A program made the position numbers and the translations under genes. This document shows positions 59,216-64,000 of a stretch of 64,000 nt of DNA, one piece after another. Position 1 is the first letter of the stretch, and every line of letters begins with the position of its first letter. The stretch is from Gammaproteobacteria bacterium (GTDB lineage Bacteria > Pseudomonadota > Gammaproteobacteria > SZUA-140): the NCBI GenBank assembly GCA_015491865.1, contig WFVD01000013.1, positions 1 to 64,000 of the forward strand. Reading direction: 5' to 3'. The notes under the pieces were generated by a model, which did not search any database, was not told where the DNA came from, and saw only the letters and a list, made by a program, of their open reading frames with translations.

Positions 59216-60520
59216 ATGACAAACCTTGCGATCCAGATTAAAGGGCTGACCAAGATATATCCGCCCGATAACAGAGCCGTTGATACGCTCGACCTCGAAA
59301 TCAAGGCGGGCGAGATCATGGCGTTACTCGGCCCAAATGGCGCGGGTAAAAGTACAACCATTCGTGCCGCCTCAACCCTGTGCGGCTTTGATGAAGGAAA
59401 AGTGGTGGTTGCTGGTTTTGATGTTGATACCCACTCGCTTGAAGTTCGACAGGCGATCGGCGTGGTGGCACAGCAGACGGGAATCGATTATTTTCTCACC
59501 GGACGAGAAAACATGGTACTGCAAGGGCATCTCTACCGGATGAAAAGGAGCGATATCAACAGCCGTATCGAAGAACTCGCCCGCTATTTTGAACTCGATA
59601 GCAGTATCGACAATCTCGTCAGCACCTACTCTGGTGGCATGCGTAGAAAACTCGATATCGCCTGCGCGTTGATTCATCGCCCTGAAATCCTCTTTCTTGA
59701 TGAACCAACACTGGGACTCGATATCAAGAACCGAAAAATTCTGTGGAAACATATCGACAAACTCAATAAAGAGTTTGGTCTGACAATTTTGCTCACCACT
59801 CACTATCTGGAGGAGGCCGATAATCTCTCTCATCAAGTGGCCATCATCAACAACGGCCAAGTGCAGGTCGTTGATACACCCGATGCGCTAAAGAACAGTA
59901 TCCATGGTGATTCCATTACTGTCAGCTTTGATGATGTTGGCAAAAATGAGCAGGCTTTCTTTCACTATGCGCAACAGCAATCCTATATTAAAGGCTCCAC
60001 CTGGGAAGATAACAAATTACACCTCTATGTTGAGAATGGGGGGGCCAACGTTGCAGCACTGATGGCAATCGCCACTGAAAACCAGGCGCAGATCACCAAC
60101 CTTTCACTCTCCCGCCCCACACTCGATGATGTCTTCCTTAAATATACCGGCACCAGCATCCTTGAAACCAAAGAAGAGGAGGGTGATGAGTGGTGGAAAC
60201 AGTGGGCCGGTAAAGGTGGCAACACCGGCAAATGGAAAAGTCAGTGGGGCGCTGGCGACTCAGCAGAAGATGGTGAAGAGCAGTCATGGAAAAACAGCGA
60301 CTGGCTAAAAGAGAGTGAAGACGGCAAAAACATCGGCACTCAGAAACGAGAGGAGGCGCAGTGGCAACAGGATAGCTGGTCGGGGCAACAGCAAGGTGCC
60401 AATAAAAATGACGGCAGCAACACGACTGATGAGCAAGGCTCACAACAGTGGGATCCATCACAACAGGGCAACTGGCAAAATAACGAGTGGAATAAAAACA
60501 AAGACGGCGGAGAGAAATAA
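59216..60520 (+). CDS. ABC-2 exporter ATPase with Trp-rich repetitive tail
   Basis: A 434-residue protein. Residues 1-310 are a normal DrrA/CcmA-like ATPase: Walker A G39-PNGAGKS-T47, signature YSGGMRRKLDIA at 138, Walker B FLDEPTLGLD at 160, H-loop H196. Residues about 319-434 are unlike any ATPase domain I know. They are almost free of aliphatic residues, rich in G, Q, N, K, E, D and S, and hold 12 Trp arranged mostly as pairs 3-5 residues apart: W327/W330, W340/W344, W358/W363, W383/W388, W420/W425. The frame is intact, and the permease gene starts 3 bases after the stop, so the tail is not read-through. It is predicted disordered and cytoplasmic. Substrate unknown. Confidence 0.9.
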   Translation: MTNLAIQIKGLTKIYPPDNRAVDTLDLEIKAGEIMALLGPNGAGKSTTIRAASTLCGFDEGKVVVAGFDVDTHSLEVRQAIGVVAQQTGIDYFLTGRENMVLQGHLYRMKRSDINSRIEELARYFELDSSIDNLVSTYSGGMRRKLDIACALIHRPEILFLDEPTLGLDIKNRKILWKHIDKLNKEFGLTILLTTHYLEEADNLSHQVAIINNGQVQVVDTPDALKNSIHGDSITVSFDDVGKNEQAFFHYAQQQSYIKGSTWEDNKLHLYVENGGANVAALMAIATENQAQITNLSLSRPTLDDVFLKYTGTSILETKEEEGDEWWKQWAGKGGNTGKWKSQWGAGDSAEDGEEQSWKNSDWLKESEDGKNIGTQKREEAQWQQDSWSGQQQGANKNDGSNTTDEQGSQQWDPSQQGNWQNNEWNKNKDGGEK

Positions 60521-60523
60521 TCC

Positions 60524-61276
60524 ATGCTTGCAGATACATGGCACCTGTTTAATAAATATATGCGCATCACCATGCGTATGCCGATGTGGACACTGTTCAC
60601 ACTGATCCAGCCACTCATCTGGCTACTGATTTTTGGGCAACTGTTTAAAGACTTTGTACAGCTTGGCGATGAAGACTATATGGCTTTCATGGTGCCGGGC
60701 ATTCTGGTAATGACGGTACTGTTTGGCTCCTCATGGTCCGGAGTAAGCCTGTTGCGAGAGATTACGGCAGGCACCGTAGATAAGATGCTGGTCTCTCCAG
60801 TGTCGCGCATCGCGATAGTGCTGAGCCGCGTACTACACTCATCGGCACAGGTGATTGCACAGGCATTCATTATGTTGCTGGTGGCGTGGATACTGGGGGC
60901 AACACTCAATATGAGTCCGCTCTACTTACTGATGGCAATGGTGATTGTACTGCTACTGGGCATCGGTTTTGCCGCCCTCTCAAATGGTTTTGCGATTGCG
61001 CTACAGCGCGAAGAACCACTGGTCATGATCGGCAACCTGATGACGTTACCCCTGATCTTCTTTTCATCCGCACTGGTTCCTGAACAGTTTATGCCAGACT
61101 GGATTCAGCTGATCTCCGCAGTCAACCCGATCAGTTATGCGGTAGATGCCATCCGTGCCGTACTGAGCACCACACCGGATATGGCGATCTTTGGAAAAGG
61201 ACTAGTGGTATTAACCATCTTTGCAGGTGCCTCCCTTGCCTGGGCGGTAACAGCGTTTAATGCACTAAGGGATTAG
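60524..61276 (+). CDS. ABC-2 type transporter permease
   Basis: A 250-residue membrane protein with six hydrophobic helices and the ABC-2 pattern FMVPGILVMTVLFGSSWSGVSLLREITAGTVDKMLVSPVSR, plus PLIFFSSALVPEQFMPDWIQLISAVNPISYAVDAIRAVL. It pairs with the ATPase three bases upstream to form a DrrAB-like exporter. The substrate cannot be read from the sequence. Confidence 0.93.
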   Translation: MLADTWHLFNKYMRITMRMPMWTLFTLIQPLIWLLIFGQLFKDFVQLGDEDYMAFMVPGILVMTVLFGSSWSGVSLLREITAGTVDKMLVSPVSRIAIVLSRVLHSSAQVIAQAFIMLLVAWILGATLNMSPLYLLMAMVIVLLLGIGFAALSNGFAIALQREEPLVMIGNLMTLPLIFFSSALVPEQFMPDWIQLISAVNPISYAVDAIRAVLSTTPDMAIFGKGLVVLTIFAGASLAWAVTAFNALRD

Positions 61277-61352
61277 TGCCCGTAAGCTATGCAACACTAA
61301 AACCCATCAGGCGAGCAGGCACCAGAAAGGGCGTATTACGCATATCATTCGA

Positions 61353-64000
61353 CTAGAATAGTAGATTAAAACCAACTGTTAGCGCATTCCGCTTTGAACC
61401 AGTGAGCGAGGTGCTTTGTAACAAAAAGCCATCATCAAACTCTGCCTGGGTTAATGTTGTCCTGATCCCTAGATTAGAAACGGTTCTCACATAGGCATAA
61501 CTAGTAAAAATCCTGATTTTACGGCTCATCCAGTAAGCAAGCCCGGCAGAGAAATTGTGAGTACTGTTTTTGCGATAACCAAGAAAGTTGGTATATGAGT
61601 CTCGATTAACATAGCGGGTAAGCGTATAGCCATACCCAATATTGCCCGTCATTCCACTCTTGAAACGGTGCTCAAGCCTCAGATTCAGTTGATGACTACG
61701 ATAAGCGTAATCACTGGCTTCAATCTCAGTATTATCATTTCGATTATAACTGTAGCCGAGTTTAACATTCATCCGGTCACTAATATTCTGACTGATATCA
61801 CCACCCAGGCGTAATGATTCTGAACTAAAAAGGTTATTCGTATCCGAGACAAAATCTGTCTGTGACAATGAGAGAGTAAACCCTGTCATCACCTTATCGC
61901 CAGAAAACAGGTCATATAATTTCCTAAACTTGGCCCTGGTCATGATCTCTGAAAAGAAAATACTCGTTGAACTACTACGCAGCTCTGTTAGCAACCCCTT
62001 CGAACTTCTCTTGGTGTAGCCACCGATCATGGTATAACGTCCAGGTGTCATGGTTGCCGACAGGCTATTACTCGTATTTAAGAAATCAAACTGCCCTTTA
62101 TGATAAACTGAATATGTTGGCGATGAGCTCAGGCGCAAACGCAATCCATTTTTCATCTTATACTGGTATGAGAGATTAAATGACATATCAGACCTTAGCT
62201 CAGCACCGCTGTTGGCAATGGTATCATCCGCTATCGTATTATCATCTGAAGTGATAGAGTAGCCCATACTGGCAGTCATCCCTTTTATCTTCTTTTCTGC
62301 GGCGAACAGGCGCGCCTTCACATCATTTGCCATCTCCTCACTCGGATTGTCCTGCAATATCTTTCGGTATTCACTAATGGCATCTTCTTCCTGATTTAGC
62401 CTTTCCAGTGTTCCAGCCAGGCTCAGCCGCGCACCAAAATTACCAGGTGAAAGCCTCACCACGTTCTCATAGGAGTCCACCGCTTTTAAAAAAGCTTCCT
62501 CACGCGAATAAATTAAACCAAGGTAATAATAAGCCAGCACATTATCTGGCCGTTCAGCAATCATCTCTTTAAATTCTCGCTCGGCAATCCCTAACGCACC
62601 TTCATTAAAACTCTTCTTTGCGACAGCAAGACGAAGAGATCTGACCATTGATGCTGTCTGCTCAGGTTCAGTACTAAGCATTACTCCTTTTGCGTAAGCT
62701 GATATTGCATCATCAAACTTCCCGATCTCACTTGCGATTGCTGCCTTTATAGCAATAATTCTCAGATCATCAGGACTCAGCTCTGCTGCCGTTGATATTG
62801 ACTCATACGCCTCCTCCTTGCGCTTAGCCTGCATATAAAACTGTGCCAACTTGAAATATGCATCAATATCTTTGGGATTATTTTCAATCCTTTCCAGCAG
62901 AAAAGCCTCGATCACTTCCGCCTTTTCTGTTTCCGACATTTTCTCGAAAACCTCATCGCCACTCATAGCCTCACCACTGATATCCATCAATGTTTTTTCC
63001 GCTTCAGCGGCATACCTTGTACCCTTACCCTCCTTGATAATTTCCTCCAGCAGATCAACTGCAAGCCCCGTCTGTTTAGAGAGTAAATAGAGTCCTGCAA
63101 GCTGAGACTTTGCCTCAAGGTGATTAGGTACTATTGATAATATTTTCTGGTAATTCTCTTCAGCAAGTTTATATCGGCCCAGCTGTGTATTTGATCTTGC
63201 CATTAACATCAGCGCGGGCAGGCTGTTAGGGTTGATTGCAATAACAGCTTTTAGAATATCGAGTGCATCCTGATGATTACCACTTGAGGCGATTAGATTC
63301 GCCTCGATAATGCCGAGTCGCTCCTGCGCCCTTTTTCCAACTGCACTACTGGCACCCAGGTTAACAGCTGTTTCAAGGTTTTCAATTGCCTTAGAGATTT
63401 CACCCTTACGCTCGTAGATGCTTGCTAAATTCAAGTATGCGTTTGCGTACCTGGGGTTAATTTCAATAACCTTCTCAAACTCAACCTGAGCCTCATCCAT
63501 TTTCCGTAGAAAAAAATAACCAAGCCCCAGACTATATCTAATCAAATAATCATCTGGATATTTCTGAATAAGCCGGGAAAATATAGGCAGTGCCTTGTCA
63601 ATCTGCCCACCTCTTGCCAGTTTTGTTGCGGTCAGAAATTCAATTTTCTTTACCGCCTCCTGGTGATCTTTTGAGCCGGGCAGCGAAAGCCCACCAATCT
63701 GCTGAAAAATACGTATTGCATCATCATATTGAAGCCTGAATTCATATGAATATGCCAGTGACTTATAGTATTCGATATTGTCAGGTGCAAGCGCTATCGA
63801 CCTCTTTAAATGCTCAACACCTTCATGAAAGCGCCCCATCCGAACAAGAATGACACCGGCCTTGGCATGCGCCTCAGCATTATCTTTATCTACGGATAGA
63901 ATCGTATTTAGCAAGCTCAATGCACCCGAAAGATTACCACTCTCAAATGCTTTCTGGACCTCCCCAAGCCGTGAGGCACTCTGATTTTTGAGTTCAGTCA
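61353..64000 (-). CDS. TPR-repeat plus outer-membrane beta-barrel protein (5' end cut off)
   Basis: At least 882 residues are encoded. The frame stays open to the window edge, so the N-terminus lies outside. Residues up to about 545 (counted from the TTG at 63920) are some fourteen TPR units, for example ANAYLNLASIYERKGEISKAIENLETAVNL. From about 560 the sequence changes to alternating strands with aromatic and glycine girdles (SFNLSYQYKMKNGLRLRLSSSPTYS, NVKLGYSYNRNDNTEIEASD, GNIGYGYTLTRYVNRDS) and ends in a C-terminal Phe (LTVGFNLLF), the outer-membrane barrel signal. It could be a BcsC/PgaA-like exporter of polysaccharide, but no partner gene is in view. Confidence 0.82.
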   Translation of the reverse strand, partial: TELKNQSASRLGEVQKAFESGNLSGALSLLNTILSVDKDNAEAHAKAGVILVRMGRFHEGVEHLKRSIALAPDNIEYYKSLAYSYEFRLQYDDAIRIFQQIGGLSLPGSKDHQEAVKKIEFLTATKLARGGQIDKALPIFSRLIQKYPDDYLIRYSLGLGYFFLRKMDEAQVEFEKVIEINPRYANAYLNLASIYERKGEISKAIENLETAVNLGASSAVGKRAQERLGIIEANLIASSGNHQDALDILKAVIAINPNSLPALMLMARSNTQLGRYKLAEENYQKILSIVPNHLEAKSQLAGLYLLSKQTGLAVDLLEEIIKEGKGTRYAAEAEKTLMDISGEAMSGDEVFEKMSETEKAEVIEAFLLERIENNPKDIDAYFKLAQFYMQAKRKEEAYESISTAAELSPDDLRIIAIKAAIASEIGKFDDAISAYAKGVMLSTEPEQTASMVRSLRLAVAKKSFNEGALGIAEREFKEMIAERPDNVLAYYYLGLIYSREEAFLKAVDSYENVVRLSPGNFGARLSLAGTLERLNQEEDAISEYRKILQDNPSEEMANDVKARLFAAEKKIKGMTASMGYSITSDDNTIADDTIANSGAELRSDMSFNLSYQYKMKNGLRLRLSSSPTYSVYHKGQFDFLNTSNSLSATMTPGRYTMIGGYTKRSSKGLLTELRSSSTSIFFSEIMTRAKFRKLYDLFSGDKVMTGFTLSLSQTDFVSDTNNLFSSESLRLGGDISQNISDRMNVKLGYSYNRNDNTEIEASDYAYRSHQLNLRLEHRFKSGMTGNIGYGYTLTRYVNRDSYTNFLGYRKNSTHNFSAGLAYWMSRKIRIFTSYAYVRTVSNLGIRTTLTQAEFDDGFLLQSTSLTGSKRNALTVGFNLLF

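Noticed and set aside
60138-60539. Minus-strand frames opposite the Trp-rich tail (Cys/His-rich peptides)
   Set aside because: Cys and Ser/Pro residues here arise from complementing Trp and Gly codons of the plus-strand tail; the plus frame is continuous with the ATPase.

Overview
The window reads as a chromosomal core segment of a gammaproteobacterium. Support comes from gene order: gmk-rpoZ-spoT-recG with ubiC-ubiA, ispE-tRNA-Gln-prs-rplY-pth-ychF, lolB divergent from hemA-prfA-prmC, gatCAB divergent from mreBCD-mrdAB, and dacA-dat-ybeD-lipB-lipA. The presence of gatCAB and ubiquinone genes, together with the low density of accessory DNA, points away from enterics and towards lineages such as Chromatiales-like or Pseudomonas-like gammaproteobacteria. 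The exact taxon cannot be read from the sequence. No CRISPR array, transposase, integrase, phage gene or rRNA was seen. Two tRNA genes are present.

Layout. 1-9.7 kb (minus): a metal-binding HMA protein, a Ca/Na antiporter, ubiA, ubiC, recG, ridA, spoT, rpoZ, gmk, yicC. 9.8-16.6 kb (plus): rph, rdgB, a small exported protein, hemW, serB, a 29-residue membrane peptide, greB, and an orphan FixL-like PAS histidine kinase. 16.6-25.7 kb (minus): trmB, thiG, tRNA-Met, ychF, pth, rplY, prs, tRNA-Gln, ispE, lolB and a TPR lipoprotein. 25.9-29.6 kb (plus): hemA, prfA, prmC and a JAMM metalloprotease. 29.7-37.8 kb (minus): a cluster of TonB-like, two ExbD, one ExbB, a small exported protein and three TPR proteins. 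38.1-41.4 kb (minus): gatB, gatA, gatC. 41.7-54.3 kb (plus): the cell elongation and peptidoglycan block mreBCD-mrdA-mrdB-mltB-rlpA-dacA, then dat, ybeD, lipB, lipA and a CBS protein. 54.4-59.1 kb: single housekeeping genes on alternating strands (midA, pteridine reductase, folK-folB, plsY, tsaD). 59.2-61.3 kb: an ABC-2 exporter pair. 61.4 kb to the end: a TPR plus beta-barrel outer-membrane protein cut off by the window edge.

The least ordinary parts are these. (1) The 8-kb energised envelope cluster at 29.7-37.8 kb, in which one of two ExbD paralogues has Asn at the position of the proton-carrying Asp. (2) An ABC ATPase with a 116-residue tail made of degenerate Trp-pair repeats. (3) mreC, whose homology-supported start is an ATA codon. 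(4) An orphan kinase whose PAS domain keeps the FixL haem-ligand pattern. (5) A JAMM protease and a thiG gene, each without the sulfur-carrier partners that often accompany them. Several very small ORFs are listed with low confidence.
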